From Apostichopus parvimensis (lineage: Eukaryota > Echinodermata > Holothuroidea > Aspidochirotida > Stichopodidae), in assembly GCA_000934455.1 (NCBI GenBank), contig KN882928.1:89554-153553 (forward strand): a stretch of 64,000 nucleotides of DNA, in the 5' to 3' direction. Below are positions 42,401 through 47,803 of this stretch, piece by piece. Within the stretch, counting starts at the first letter, position 1. Every line of letters starts with the position of its first letter. The position numbers and the translations under genes are program-made. The notes beneath the pieces were generated by a model. It was not told the DNA's origin. It worked only from the letters and a program-made list of their open reading frames with translations, and made no database searches.

Positions 42401-45169
42401 GAGTCTGGTTCTAAGTGAGATTTTTTAACTGGGAACTAATGTCAAAAAGACCAGATTTCAATATGAAATACCTTTATCTTTACCCTTTATACCAATTGAT
42501 TTAGCAAACTTTGTTTCACCATTCTTACCTAGACGATGAAGTTTGTGGAAACAATTTTTTTCACCCGTCGTACCCGCCCTTTCACCATGAATTTCCACAA
42601 AGCTCCTTTTCAACTTTTCCTCGGCAATGAATTTAGCTAAAACATTTTTTTCTTTGTCCCTTGCTGCATGACAATTTAAAGTGATATTTTTTGATACTAT
42701 AATTCTGCGGTTTGTCTATATAATTTCCTTGTTTCAGAATCCCTTCCATTAGGACTATCGTCCTAGGTGATCTCTTACTGGATGTCAGTACCGCCAGTCA
42801 TCAGGAGTTTGAGATCAATCGGACCATCGTAAATCCCGACTACAACGACTTCAGTCAGAGGAACGACATCGCTTTGATAAAGCTGCAACAGCCAGCAGTC
42901 TATGATGAGTTCGTTCGTCCACTCTGCCTGAATGACATCGAGACGGAGGAGACAACTTTTCCCACAAACTGTTTTGTGGCTGGATGGGGGTACACTCAGG
43001 AGGATGGTGAGTGCAACCTCTCTACTTTCCTCACAACCATGTATTCATTCTTTAAATCTTAAGTCTGTCTTTTTTTTATCAAAGTTAAAGACCGTATAAA
43101 GTGGAAATTTGTTTGCTGTGATCCCTTTAGGCTCACGTCTGAAACTTGACCTGTTTGACATTTTGAGACCAAGGTTGTAAATAGTTAAATGAAGCGTGAC
43201 AGTGTGGCTAGGAAGCTTGAAAACCACCACGATTAAGTGGAGGGGTAAACAGGTGCAGGTTGTTAGAGAAAGGGTCATTGCATGGGCAGCTTCCCATTCA
43301 ACTGGTTGGATTGTTGTTATGATCTAAACAGTTTTGCATACACCAGGATGAACACAAGGGCAACTTTTACAGTGTTTAATCTTAACTAAAATCTATCATA
43401 CTACCCATTTCCTCCACCCCCTCCCCCCCCCCACCTTCACCACCACCATCTTAGAAAGAAAAGCTACCCCCACACATTCATCACCAACACTATCTTAGAA
43501 ACAAAGCCACCCCCCACATTCACCACCACCAACACCATCTTAGAAACAAAGCCACCCCCCACATTCACCACCACCAACACCACCTTAGAAACAAAGCCAC
43601 CCCCCACATTCACCACCACCATCTTAGAATCAAAGCCACCCCCTACTTTCACTACCACCAACCCCATCTTAGAAACAAAGCCACCCCCCCACATTCACCA
43701 CCACCAACACCACCTTAGAAACAAAGCCACCCCCCCACATTCACCACCACCAACACAATCTTAGAATCAAAGCCACCCCCTACTTTTATTACCACCAACA
43801 CCATCTTAGAAAGAAAGTTGGAATCTGCCTTCTTTGCAACAACTTTGTCTCAAATCGTATATGTAAATTAGACATCACCCAGAAAGGCCTTTTGAGATTT
43901 AATTTTGACCAGTGGTTCCATCTTAAAAGGCATTATGACACACGAGGTTGTGTTTCATGTCTAACATTGTATATTAAACCCATAAAGTCTATATGGAACT
44001 AACAAGATTCCAGATTCCAATGAGAGTCTAATGTAGAAAACATACATTGAAAAATGTTGTGTTAAACACACAGTAAGTTTTAAAATGAAATCAAAGACTA
44101 GAGCACCAGGAAAACGGCAGCGAGGGGGGGGGAGGGGGATCTGTCCGGGGTTTTAAAACATACTTTATAACGTAAAACTGATTCCCTAACTTTGTTAAGC
44201 TTTTATTTTCATCCACAAGTAGTTCCAAATTCTGCAGGTGCGTAGCCAGGAATTTGTCAAGGGGGGGGGGGGGCGAAAATGTAGAAAAATTTTCAGAACC
44301 GTAGATACGGCATTGCATACTATCTAAGCGTAGCGCCACCATGGTTGGCGCGAAGCGCACAAGAAAATTTTGGCTAAAAATGCCTCCCAGATCGCTGGAA
44401 ATGGCACTTCCCAGGCCTTGTAAGTTGCATCTTAGCATTTTCTCTTTTGAAATTACGAGCGATATCATAAAAACATTAAAAAAAAATTTTAAAAATATGC
44501 TCAAGGGGGGGGGGCGGCTGCCTCCTTCGCCCCCCCTTGGCTACGCGCCTGAAATTCTGTAAATTGTAGATACAACATGTCGATTACTTGGTTCATTTAT
44601 ATCCACGCCTTCAATCTGCGGTAAACGTTTTGCTTCCATCCATAGCTGGAGTCGCCAGCAATGAACTCTACGAGGCAGAGATTCCGTTCTATGACAGGAG
44701 TCAATGCGAGCAGCTCTTCTTCATCGTCGGGATAACTCAAACACAATTCTGCGCCGGTATTTCCGGAACAGATGTACCAGATGCATGCCAGGTATTTCAT
44801 CATAATCCATAACTCATAATGCACTCGTCAGTTGCAATCACAATGATTATTATTTTCTTTAGTTTTTGTGATGTATTTTATAAACAAAAACTACTTTCCA
44901 TTTCATGCTTAACTTCAGTTTGTCTGTGGCACCACTCCAAGTCAAAAGATCACATTACCCATCCTCCTCTTCATGCTGTCACTCTCCTCTCGTTTTAACA
45001 GGGGGACAGCGGTGGTCCGTACATGTGTTACAATCAAAACACGGACTCATGGACCGACGTGGGTGTCGTCAGTTACGGCATCGGGTGTGGATCGGGGACC
45101 ACTCCCGGCGTATACACGAGGATATCACAATACAGAAACTTCATCAGCAGTACTATGGATGGTAACTGA
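434..45169 (+). CDS. EGF / 25x CCP (sushi) / trypsin multidomain protease gene, 5' end outside window
   Basis: Spliced gene of 31 exons read from GT/AG boundaries and open phase-compatible frames: linker (434-508), EGF (1135-1245), 25 single-exon CCP domains (7211 to 39109) and a four-exon trypsin domain (41500-45169). About 1,845 residues are visible. Every exon before the protease is phase 1-1. The protease exons run 1-2, 2-1, 1-0, 0-stop. The product should be secreted: many disulfide cysteines, EGF, CCPs and a zymogen activation site. CCPs usually bind proteins or glycans in complement, clotting and adhesion proteins; the protease would cleave after Arg/Lys. No signal peptide is visible because the start is to the left. 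More exons may be hidden in the gaps at 19764-20518 and 31808-32392. That it is one transcript is inferred from continuous strand, phase and order; two adjacent genes cannot be excluded without RNA data. Confidence 0.82.
1135..1245 (+). CDS. EGF-like domain exon, protease gene
   Basis: A 111-nt phase 1-1 exon, acceptor ctag at 1131-1134 and donor gtgag at 1246. The 37 codons contain six cysteines in EGF spacing: [16 protein letters not shown], then [16 protein letters not shown]. The C-terminal CxCxxxxxGxxC signature is clear. No calcium-binding DxxE/Q consensus precedes the first cysteine. A 6-kb intron follows. Confidence 0.85.
3690..3960 (+). mobile_element. tRNA-derived SINE (Leu/Ser-like head)
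   Basis: A tRNA-like segment with an A box (TGGCCGAGTGG at about 3703) and a B box (GGTTCGATCC at about 3766). The spacing allows a long variable arm, as in Leu/Ser tRNAs, but the acceptor stem is poor, so this is a SINE and not a working tRNA. A related head lies on the opposite strand near 50440-50560. The 3' limit is uncertain; the tail ends in a sequence that recurs at about 4327. Confidence 0.6.
3927..4357. repeat. 30-bp direct repeat pair flanking about 370 bp
   Basis: The sequence beginning AAGCGTAAGAATAACTGCCT occurs at about 3928 and again at about 4328, continuing identically through a TGATTATTAA stretch. The segment between has no recognised coding content. It could be the ends of a small mobile element or a segmental copy. 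Confidence 0.5.
4956..4983. repeat. ATT microsatellite
   Basis: About nine uninterrupted ATT triplets within the intron after the EGF exon. Confidence 0.9.
7211..7387 (+). CDS. CCP (sushi) domain 1 exon
   Basis: A 177-nt phase 1-1 exon, acceptor tttgtag and donor gtaagt at 7388. Starts [16 protein letters not shown], then [20 protein letters not shown] and APIC. Six cysteines in the selectin-type pattern. The usual WSG is WTN here. Confidence 0.9.
7798..8141. repeat. 26-bp minisatellite
   Basis: About 13 copies of a 26-bp unit of the form AATGCCCACCCCAGAC plus GAAACGTTT, alternating with an AATGCCAATCCCAG variant. Lies in the intron between CCP1 and CCP2. Decayed copies trail to about 8300. 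Confidence 0.9.
8505..8690 (+). CDS. CCP domain 2 exon
   Basis: A 186-nt phase 1-1 exon, acceptor tttcag and donor gtaagt at 8691. Motifs [40 protein letters not shown]. Six cysteines. The normally aromatic residue after CxxG is Ser (CEDGS), an unusual change for a CCP core. Confidence 0.9.
8823..9395. repeat. 19-bp minisatellite
   Basis: About 28-30 copies of a unit like CATCCTCGTAGCAAAACCA, with CATACACGTAGCAAACCC variants. It keeps several - strand frames open over hundreds of bases, giving Gly/Cys/Phe/Ala-rich repeat translations that are not real proteins. Confidence 0.9.
10018..10390. repeat. Dispersed purine-rich repeat, copy 1
   Basis: The stretch from about 10018 to 10257 matches 18219-18460 closely in the same order (ACCAGTAACAG, GGATTAGTAGA, GAGGAGAGGTAGGAGATAAA, GGGACAAAGAGAGGATTA). 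The match is interspersed and not tandem, so this is probably a fragment of a transposable element. Purine-rich sequence continues to about 10390. Confidence 0.7.
10815..10997 (+). CDS. CCP domain 3 exon
   Basis: A 183-nt phase 1-1 exon, acceptor tacag and donor gtgagt at 10998. Motifs [43 protein letters not shown]. Six cysteines. Confidence 0.9.
11538..11732 (+). CDS. CCP domain 4 exon
   Basis: A 195-nt phase 1-1 exon, acceptor tccag and donor gtgaga at 11733. Motifs [45 protein letters not shown] short EPNTG tail follows the last cysteine and forms an interdomain spacer. Confidence 0.92.
11735..12205. repeat. Degenerate AAC/AATAAC-rich simple repeat
   Basis: Nearly 470 bp of interrupted AACAATAACA-like units directly after the CCP4 donor. 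Asn/Lys/Thr-rich open frames across it are compositional artefacts. Confidence 0.9.
13219..13401 (+). CDS. CCP domain 5 exon
   Basis: A 183-nt phase 1-1 exon, acceptor gtcag and donor gtaag at 13402. Motifs [43 protein letters not shown]. An NN-V-T sequence at the start gives a possible N-glycosylation sequon. The usual WSG is WDQ. Confidence 0.9.
13917..14114 (+). CDS. CCP domain 6 exon
   Basis: A 198-nt phase 1-1 exon, the longest CCP exon here. Acceptor cacag, donor gtatct at 14115. Motifs [43 protein letters not shown]. The donor is copied by a downstream tandem duplication at 14262. Confidence 0.9.
14112..14421. repeat. Tandem duplication of about 150-160 bp spanning the CCP6 5' splice site
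   Basis: Copy A starts at CAGGTATCT (14112) and copy B at CAGGTATCT (14262). A third CAGGTAC follows at 14419. Each copy carries the 18-bp perfect palindrome GTGTTGCTATAGCAACAC and a CTAGAC/GTCTAG hairpin. Copy B differs by scattered substitutions, so it is moderately old. Confidence 0.85.
15197..15376 (+). CDS. CCP domain 7 exon
   Basis: A 180-nt phase 1-1 exon, acceptor cgtag and donor gtagt at 15377. Motifs [44 protein letters not shown]. Six cysteines. A GATT microsatellite lies just after it at about 15392-15436. Confidence 0.92.
16216..16398 (+). CDS. CCP domain 8 exon
   Basis: A 183-nt phase 1-1 exon, acceptor gccag and donor gtaggt at 16399. Motifs [46 protein letters not shown] gives a possible glycosylation site. 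Confidence 0.92.
16828..17010 (+). CDS. CCP domain 9 exon
   Basis: A 183-nt phase 1-1 exon, acceptor tctag and donor gtaag at 17011. Motifs [43 protein letters not shown]. The usual NG before the second cysteine is replaced by a serine run. The intron to CCP8 is only about 430 bp, so the pair may be a tandem exon duplication. Confidence 0.92.
17664..17972. repeat. 76-bp tandem repeat carrying four copies of a 3' splice site
   Basis: Four units have a period of exactly 76 bp. Each has the intron end (CACCGTCTATACACAG) followed by the first bases of the CCP10 exon (CTGTGGTGTGCGACACCCTC). Exon starts lie at 17709, 17785, 17861 and 17937. Only the last copy continues into a full domain; the earlier ones return to intron sequence after an AACGGTGTC junction. 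Copies are nearly identical, so the array is young. Confidence 0.93.
17937..18128 (+). CDS. CCP domain 10 exon
   Basis: A 192-nt phase 1-1 exon, donor gtacta at 18129. Motifs [43 protein letters not shown], with a short GPAAPS spacer after the last cysteine. The start is the fourth of four duplicated acceptors. Starting at an earlier one would read out of phase through intron-like sequence to a stop. Confidence 0.9.
18181..18211 (-). ncRNA. Hammerhead-like hairpin, degenerate copy
   Basis: On the - strand this reads TGAAGAAGATCC, TGCTA, GGATCGAAACGTC: a stem (GATCC/GGATC) followed by GAAACGTC, as in minimal hammerhead motifs reported in Penelope-like retroelements. The first core box is incomplete (TTTGAAGA, where CTGAAGA is expected) and an extra A precedes the stem. 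Probably a transposon end and not an active ribozyme. Confidence 0.35.
18219..18460. repeat. Dispersed purine-rich repeat, copy 2
   Basis: Matches 10018-10257 in the same orientation and order. It is joined directly to the hammerhead-like hairpin at 18181-18211, which suggests that both belong to one retroelement fragment. Confidence 0.7.
19764..20518. other. Assembly gap (755 N)
   Basis: Run of N. Its right edge enters a 55-bp minisatellite, so the gap was probably caused by that array. A hidden CCP exon cannot be excluded. Confidence 0.98.
20519..21178. repeat. 55-bp minisatellite
   Basis: About 12 visible copies with an exact 55-bp period, unit containing ATTCAACAACATTAAGGAAC and CTTCAGTGACAGCATGTGAC. 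The left end is cut by the gap, so the true array is longer. Confidence 0.93.
21916..22095 (+). CDS. CCP domain 11 exon
   Basis: A 180-nt phase 1-1 exon, acceptor cccag and donor gtgagt at 22096. Motifs [43 protein letters not shown]. The DNNNIN stretch before the third cysteine resembles CCP10 and CCP19. Confidence 0.92.
22096..24438 (+). other. Intron CCP11-CCP12
   Basis: No coding signal was recognised. It contains the perfect-stem hammerhead-like hairpin at 22861-22906 and otherwise AT-rich sequence without obvious repeats. Confidence 0.5.
22861..22906 (-). ncRNA. Hammerhead-like hairpin in an 18-bp inverted repeat
   Basis: The arms 22869-22886 and 22889-22906 are complementary at 17 of 18 positions around a 2-nt loop. 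On the - strand, CTGAAGA, a GATCC/GGATC stem and GAAACGTC appear in hammerhead order, with ACGT able to pair between two molecules as in minimal dimeric hammerheads. One extra A precedes the stem. Activity is unproven. Likely a Penelope-like element remnant. Confidence 0.4.
24439..24624 (+). CDS. CCP domain 12 exon
   Basis: A 186-nt phase 1-1 exon, acceptor aacag and donor gtaagt at 24625. Motifs [43 protein letters not shown]. Very close to CCP14 ([25 protein letters not shown]), so the two are duplicates. Confidence 0.92.
24836..24960 (+). pseudogene. Decayed CCP exon (pseudoexon)
   Basis: In one frame this intronic stretch reads [16 protein letters not shown] then LFSSNS before a stop (24902). 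The beginning lines up with CCP13 ([16 protein letters not shown]). The second cysteine and later landmarks are lost, and there is no good acceptor just before it. It looks like a dead duplicate of the neighbouring CCP13 exon, 177 bp downstream. Confidence 0.6.
25013..25189 (+). CDS. CCP domain 13 exon
   Basis: A 177-nt phase 1-1 exon, acceptor tttag and donor gtata at 25190. Motifs [43 protein letters not shown]. Six cysteines. Confidence 0.92.
25634..25893. repeat. 20-bp minisatellite
   Basis: Thirteen copies of AGTATTTTACAAGGCACATA with few differences, in the intron between CCP13 and CCP14. Confidence 0.95.
26012..26197 (+). CDS. CCP domain 14 exon
   Basis: A 186-nt phase 1-1 exon, acceptor ttcag and donor gtacgt at 26198. 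Motifs [43 protein letters not shown]. Closest relative in the window is CCP12. Confidence 0.92.
27966..28142 (+). CDS. CCP domain 15 exon
   Basis: A 177-nt phase 1-1 exon, acceptor atcag and donor gtaag at 28143. Motifs [43 protein letters not shown]. The NG turn before the second cysteine is SQ. Confidence 0.92.
29535..29714 (+). CDS. CCP domain 16 exon
   Basis: A 180-nt phase 1-1 exon, acceptor tgcag and donor gtaagt at 29715. Motifs [43 protein letters not shown]. The sequence just upstream (29430-29510) is a run of ATGAATATTCATG-like inverted motifs. Confidence 0.92.
30216..30690. mobile_element. hAT-like MITE, 475 bp, in intron after CCP16
   Basis: Exact 8-bp target duplication AACTGGAT at 30208-30215 and 30691-30698. 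The ends are imperfect inverted repeats (CATTAGCGTGCACAGG on the left; CAGTGGTGTGTGCAAAGG on the right, read inward). No coding capacity; the interior is G-rich at the left and C-rich at the right. Confidence 0.8.
31083..31268 (+). CDS. CCP domain 17 exon
   Basis: A 186-nt phase 1-1 exon, acceptor tgcag and donor gtcagt at 31269. Motifs [44 protein letters not shown]. The Pro before the last cysteine is missing (RIAC). The frame has no internal Met, so simple ATG-based ORF searches miss it. Confidence 0.92.
31808..32392. other. Assembly gap (585 N)
   Basis: Run of N between CCP17 and CCP18. It could hide one more CCP exon. Confidence 0.98.
32507..32686 (+). CDS. CCP domain 18 exon
   Basis: A 180-nt phase 1-1 exon, acceptor tgcag and donor gttagt at 32687. 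Motifs [43 protein letters not shown]. Six cysteines. Confidence 0.92.
32720..32895. repeat. ATGC-rich minisatellite, about 50-60 bp units
   Basis: Repeated GCATGCATGACATCT and TTTGTATTGTATGTATTTG blocks, three to four copies. Open frames across it on both strands are artefacts. Confidence 0.85.
33035..33067. repeat. Telomere-motif palindrome
   Basis: Perfect 15-bp inverted repeat: GGTTAGGGTTAACCC at 33035-33049 and its complement at 33053-33067 around a CTA loop. The arms contain TTAGGG, the metazoan telomere unit, in opposite orientations. Confidence 0.8.
33482..33661 (+). CDS. CCP domain 19 exon
   Basis: A 180-nt phase 1-1 exon, acceptor aacag and donor gtaagt at 33662. Motifs [42 protein letters not shown]. 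The conserved Gly in CxxG[FY] is Arg here and the Pro before the last Cys is Ala, so this domain may fold less stably or be specialised. Confidence 0.9.
34183..34365 (+). CDS. CCP domain 20 exon
   Basis: A 183-nt phase 1-1 exon, acceptor tgcag and donor gtgaga at 34366. Motifs [42 protein letters not shown]. First of a subfamily (CCP20-24) with a GFxAGS segment before the third cysteine. More GC-rich than neighbouring exons. Confidence 0.93.
35004..35186 (+). CDS. CCP domain 21 exon
   Basis: A 183-nt phase 1-1 exon, acceptor tacag and donor gtgaat at 35187. Motifs [42 protein letters not shown]. Same subfamily as CCP20, 22 and 23. Confidence 0.93.
35828..36013 (+). CDS. CCP domain 22 exon
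   Basis: A 186-nt phase 1-1 exon, acceptor tccag and donor gtaagc at 36014. Motifs [42 protein letters not shown]. Closest to CCP21 and CCP23. Confidence 0.93.
36537..36722 (+). CDS. CCP domain 23 exon
   Basis: A 186-nt phase 1-1 exon, acceptor ctcag and donor gtaaac at 36723. Motifs [42 protein letters not shown]. Confidence 0.93.
36775..37640. repeat. 34-bp minisatellite
   Basis: About 24 copies of a 34-bp unit of the form TTTATAGCCTAACCTACAAC plus ACCTACAGATGTAC, variably diverged. Fills most of the intron between CCP23 and CCP24. Confidence 0.93.
37862..38041 (+). CDS. CCP domain 24 exon
   Basis: A 180-nt phase 1-1 exon, donor gtcagt at 38042. Two in-frame acceptors lie 6 nt apart (AG at 37854-37855 and 37860-37861). 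The second is chosen because it gives the VNCPNL start shared with other CCPs. Motifs [48 protein letters not shown]. Confidence 0.9.
38390..38863. mobile_element. Non-autonomous DNA transposon (MITE), 474 bp
   Basis: Perfect 11-bp terminal inverted repeats: TAAGGTGACCA at 38390-38400 and TGGTCACCTTA at 38853-38863. Flanks ATGTATGC and CTGTATGC match at 7 of 8 positions, consistent with an 8-bp target duplication as in hAT elements. The right half is rich in CGGGGAC repeats. No coding capacity. Confidence 0.78.
38921..39109 (+). CDS. CCP domain 25 exon
   Basis: A 189-nt phase 1-1 exon, acceptor tacag and donor gtatct at 39110. Motifs [43 protein letters not shown]. The last CCP before the protease. 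NTS gives a possible glycosylation site. Confidence 0.92.
39110..41499 (+). other. Intron CCP25-protease
   Basis: No exon-like CCP or protease sequence seen. Holds a 69-bp direct duplication (39642-39710, 40108-40176) and a 23-bp inverted repeat (40261-40283 and 40844-40866, 22 of 23 complementary). An open - strand frame at 40363-40740 has no recognisable domain. Confidence 0.5.
39642..40176. repeat. 69-bp direct repeat pair
   Basis: 39642-39710 and 40108-40176 differ at only about two positions (beginning ACTAAAGGTCTGT). Related AATTAGTGCTAG sequence follows each copy, so the duplicated block may be longer. Confidence 0.8.
41500..41668 (+). CDS. Trypsin domain exon 1 (activation site, catalytic His)
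   Basis: A 169-nt exon, phase 1 to 2, acceptor ttcag and donor gtaaga at 41669. Reads [16 protein letters not shown]: the Cys can tether the chain after cleavage at R|IVNG. Then [27 protein letters not shown] with the catalytic His. A typical S1A peptidase start. Confidence 0.96.
41833..42148 (+). mobile_element. tRNA-derived SINE in trypsin intron 1
   Basis: The head has tRNA-like boxes (GTGGCGTACGATTGGCTAAG and GATTCGACTCC). The body GGGCAAGATGCTTTATCTC and CACCCAGGGGTTAAATGG is shared with the SINE at 54029-54415. The tail carries AAAGCGCTTTGAGAC and AAAGCGCTATATAAAA, then a TTATTATATATA end. Confidence 0.85.
42738..43006 (+). CDS. Trypsin domain exon 2 (catalytic Asp)
   Basis: A 269-nt exon, phase 2 to 1, acceptor ttcag and donor gtgagt at 43007. 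Contains [29 protein letters not shown] with the catalytic Asp, [10 protein letters not shown] with the Cys that should bond to the activation-peptide Cys, and [14 protein letters not shown]. Confidence 0.96.
43440..43815. repeat. About 44-bp minisatellite
   Basis: About nine copies of CTTAGAAACAAAGCCACCCC plus CCACATTCACCACCACCAAC, some shortened. Keeps a Gly/Val-rich - strand frame open; that frame is not a gene. Confidence 0.9.
44235..44551. mobile_element. hAT-like MITE, 317 bp, in trypsin intron 2
   Basis: Exact 8-bp target duplication AAATTCTG at 44227-44234 and 44552-44559. Terminal inverted repeats CAGGTGCGTAGCCA and TGGCTACGCGCCTG (13 of 14 complementary) begin with CAGG, as in hAT elements. 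The inside has G runs near both ends on the + strand. No transposase. Confidence 0.9.
44646..44791 (+). CDS. Trypsin domain exon 3 (S1 specificity Asp)
   Basis: A 146-nt exon, phase 1 to 0, acceptor catag and donor gtattt at 44792. Reads [26 protein letters not shown], then VPDACQ. The Asp of DACQ lies six residues before the catalytic Ser in the next exon, the trypsin-type position that predicts cleavage after Arg or Lys. Confidence 0.95.
45002..45169 (+). CDS. Trypsin domain exon 4 (catalytic Ser, stop)
   Basis: Terminal coding exon, acceptor aacag. [12 protein letters not shown] has the catalytic Ser; [20 protein letters not shown] completes the S1 pocket. It ends [11 protein letters not shown] with TGA at 45167-45169. 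No membrane anchor follows. Confidence 0.96.
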   Translation, partial: GDSGGPYMCYNQNTDSWTDVGVVSYGIGCGSGTTPGVYTRISQYRNFISSTMDGN

Positions 45170-47803
45170 GGCCTCGGCATGCATGAGGAAACGGATCTTG
45201 TTTGACGTCTTTCAACAAAATGTTCTATTCCTAACCTAAAGGACTAAATACACTTTACTCTCTCTCTGCGGGTCAACATATAAAGTCACAGAAAGGGCAT
45301 TTCAGTGAAGAGACATGCAGCGATACAACTCACTTTAAATATTAATATCCTTTTCTTGAGGGAGTGGGATGAAAGTGGGATGGGGTGGGGTGGAGGGGGT
45401 TTGGGGAGGAGAAAAACTGGTCAATTGAAAGAATTGAGCGGTGTCCAAAAAAATTCCAATGAAATTTAATTTTAATAAGAAATATAGGAAAAATTATGAA
45501 TAGCTATCTTTTTCTTTCGTTCAATAGATTCACTATTTTATCACTTCATTTTTACTTCTCTGATTTAACTTTTTAAAATTTTCATCTTTTCACCTAGTAA
45601 TAAATCAGTCTTGAATCAATCCTTTGCAAATTTGGCATTTCAATTTAATATGCAATTAATAAGAACAAACTTTTTTCCTGCCTGGTTTCTGAGAAATATT
45701 TCAATTTCTCAATGTCATTACTTATTTTTTTTGTTCGACCAAACATGCCAACAAAGTGACCATCTTCAGTTTGAATATCATTCTGAGGTAACATTAAACT
45801 TGTGGGTGGGGGGGGGGTCTTTGGGAACTACTGTTTCAATTCTTGATGTTGAAGAGGGGGAAGGGGTACACCCTCAACTCTCATACTCCCCCTGGACCCA
45901 CTTGTGCCAACTCAGTGACAGAATAGAGGGAGTGGACCAAAGAATATACACCCCTCCCATGCCCCTCTACCCCGCTCTGCTTTTAGTGGAAACATGCACG
46001 TTTATTGGCTCAGTTTCTGCAAAGCGTCTTCAAGATAAATTTCTTGATCTGGTTTTCCATTTTCTTAATTTAATACAACGTACAAAGTTACAGGAAGAAA
46101 TCAGTATCCATACCAAATAGTCAGAATATATGAATATATGAATTAATTATTATTTCCTTGGTTGGAACTATAAATGAATTATGAATATGTTTGTAAGACA
46201 ATTTTAAAAACCAATCATATCTCTACAATTAAAGCAATAATCCTTCGTAACCACAATTTTTCATGTAGATATTATTTCTTTTATTCTTCCATTTTTGATA
46301 AGATTCACCAGAATTTGAAGAAACTATCTCAGACTTGTATCTTTTATGTAATATTTTCAGTCATTGGTCATTAGCTAAAGTTCTTCTTAATTATTTTAAA
46401 AGCTTTGTTCACACACGTAACAGATTATAATAACCATGTGATGAAGATTCTTGCAGTAAATGTAAATAAATATATTAAATTGCAATATGCAACAATTACA
46501 TTCCTTGATTACATTATATTTTATTTGAATCTGCTATCTCTTATTAAGTTATTATACAATTCAGTACAATCAGTCACTACACATCAGCAGTTGCCTCAAA
46601 ATTTAAACATACAACTTTAGTCTAGAAATTACTAATGCTCTTATAAGATTTTTTTTTCTCTCGATGGTCTGCCGTTTTAATTAAATCTGAAACATTATGA
46701 TTTGTTCATGCCTCGGAGTTTGGGGATAAATGCTGTTTGAAGTGACCATTATGTCACCCTCTAGCAATATTTGGGGCTGGAATGGATAAACATTTTCATG
46801 TGTCTTTTGAATGAACAAGAGATAACCTACTCATAATTTAATATGGTGGAGCAATGTGTCCAATTTAGCTGGAAATTTGGGATACCTTCACATCTTCTCT
46901 TAGTCCTGGGTTATTCCAATAGACATTAGAGGCTAGAGGCCCTCCAGGTCAAGGGACCCAAAGGTCCAGTGGCCCGAAGTTTATGGGGCCCTGAAGTTTA
47001 TGTTATCCAACACTGCCTTCTCTGTTTCTGTAAAGTGGGTGTTGGGGTGGTGGGGGGTGGGTGAGGAGAGGAGAGGAGGAAGGGAGGAGCAAATATTTCA
47101 TGAACAAATAGTTTGATCTAGATGAGGATACAGTTTTGTCCACCAAACTTTATTATATATTATTTCCTCCTGTGTGTATATTCTACAGCTTGAAACATAA
47201 TTTAAACTGAGTTATCAATGCATTCATAAAAATTCAATGTAAATTATTATTTAGAAATATATTACATTAGTTATCTTAAACTAATTTGCACAATCAAACT
47301 GATCTTTCCATTAAACACCGTATTCCTGAAAGACTGAGTCATAAATAGGTGATAGCTTTATAATGTTGACCAGTAAAGTGAACCCTTTGAAACTTTCCCC
47401 TCCATAACCTGCCCCCCCCCTCCACCATCCTCCCCTGCCACCCACCCTTCTCCATGCAGCCTCAGTTGTCGGTCATGATATTAGTCTACCATATTCAAAA
47501 TGAACACTTACATTAATTTCTGCAGTATTTTGACAAAAGTGGTACATGATGCTGACTTGAGTTGCTAGCTTCACACCTACAAGAATAGTCATATTCGACA
47601 GACTTCCGTTAACATTACTGAGACCGCTGGTTATGAACTCTATTAGTATATTACGTGATTGTGTAAAAAATCACTCACATATGCAGTTAATTTAAACGAT
47701 TTGTACTGTGCTGATCCCACCCATCTCAAAACAATTGAATGGGTGTTGGATGGGTGCATGAGGTTCGGGAGGAGGGGGTGGGGGGTATCACAAAATTGTA
47801 TCT
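45170..47803. other. 3' flank and intergenic region
   Basis: A candidate polyadenylation signal AATAAA lies at 45599-45604, about 430 bp past the protease stop. The rest is AT-rich with G/C homopolymer-rich patches (about 45365-45410, 45805-45820, 47040-47090, 47405-47450). No convincing gene. An open frame at 45611-46120 has no domain and spans simple sequence. Confidence 0.5.
45599..45604 (+). terminator. Candidate polyadenylation signal of the protease gene
   Basis: AATAAA 430 bp downstream of the protease stop codon, the first canonical hexamer seen after the stop. Unverified by transcript data. Confidence 0.45.

Noticed and set aside
41971-42414. 147-codon + strand frame in the first trypsin intron
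   Set aside because: Mostly SINE sequence, not continuous with the protease exons on either side.
43464-43694. Gly/Val-rich - strand frame
   Set aside because: Translation of the C-rich 44-bp minisatellite in a protease-gene intron.
45611-46120. 169-codon + strand frame downstream of the protease
   Set aside because: No domain, spans poly-G and AT-rich sequence, no splice or codon signal; probably chance.
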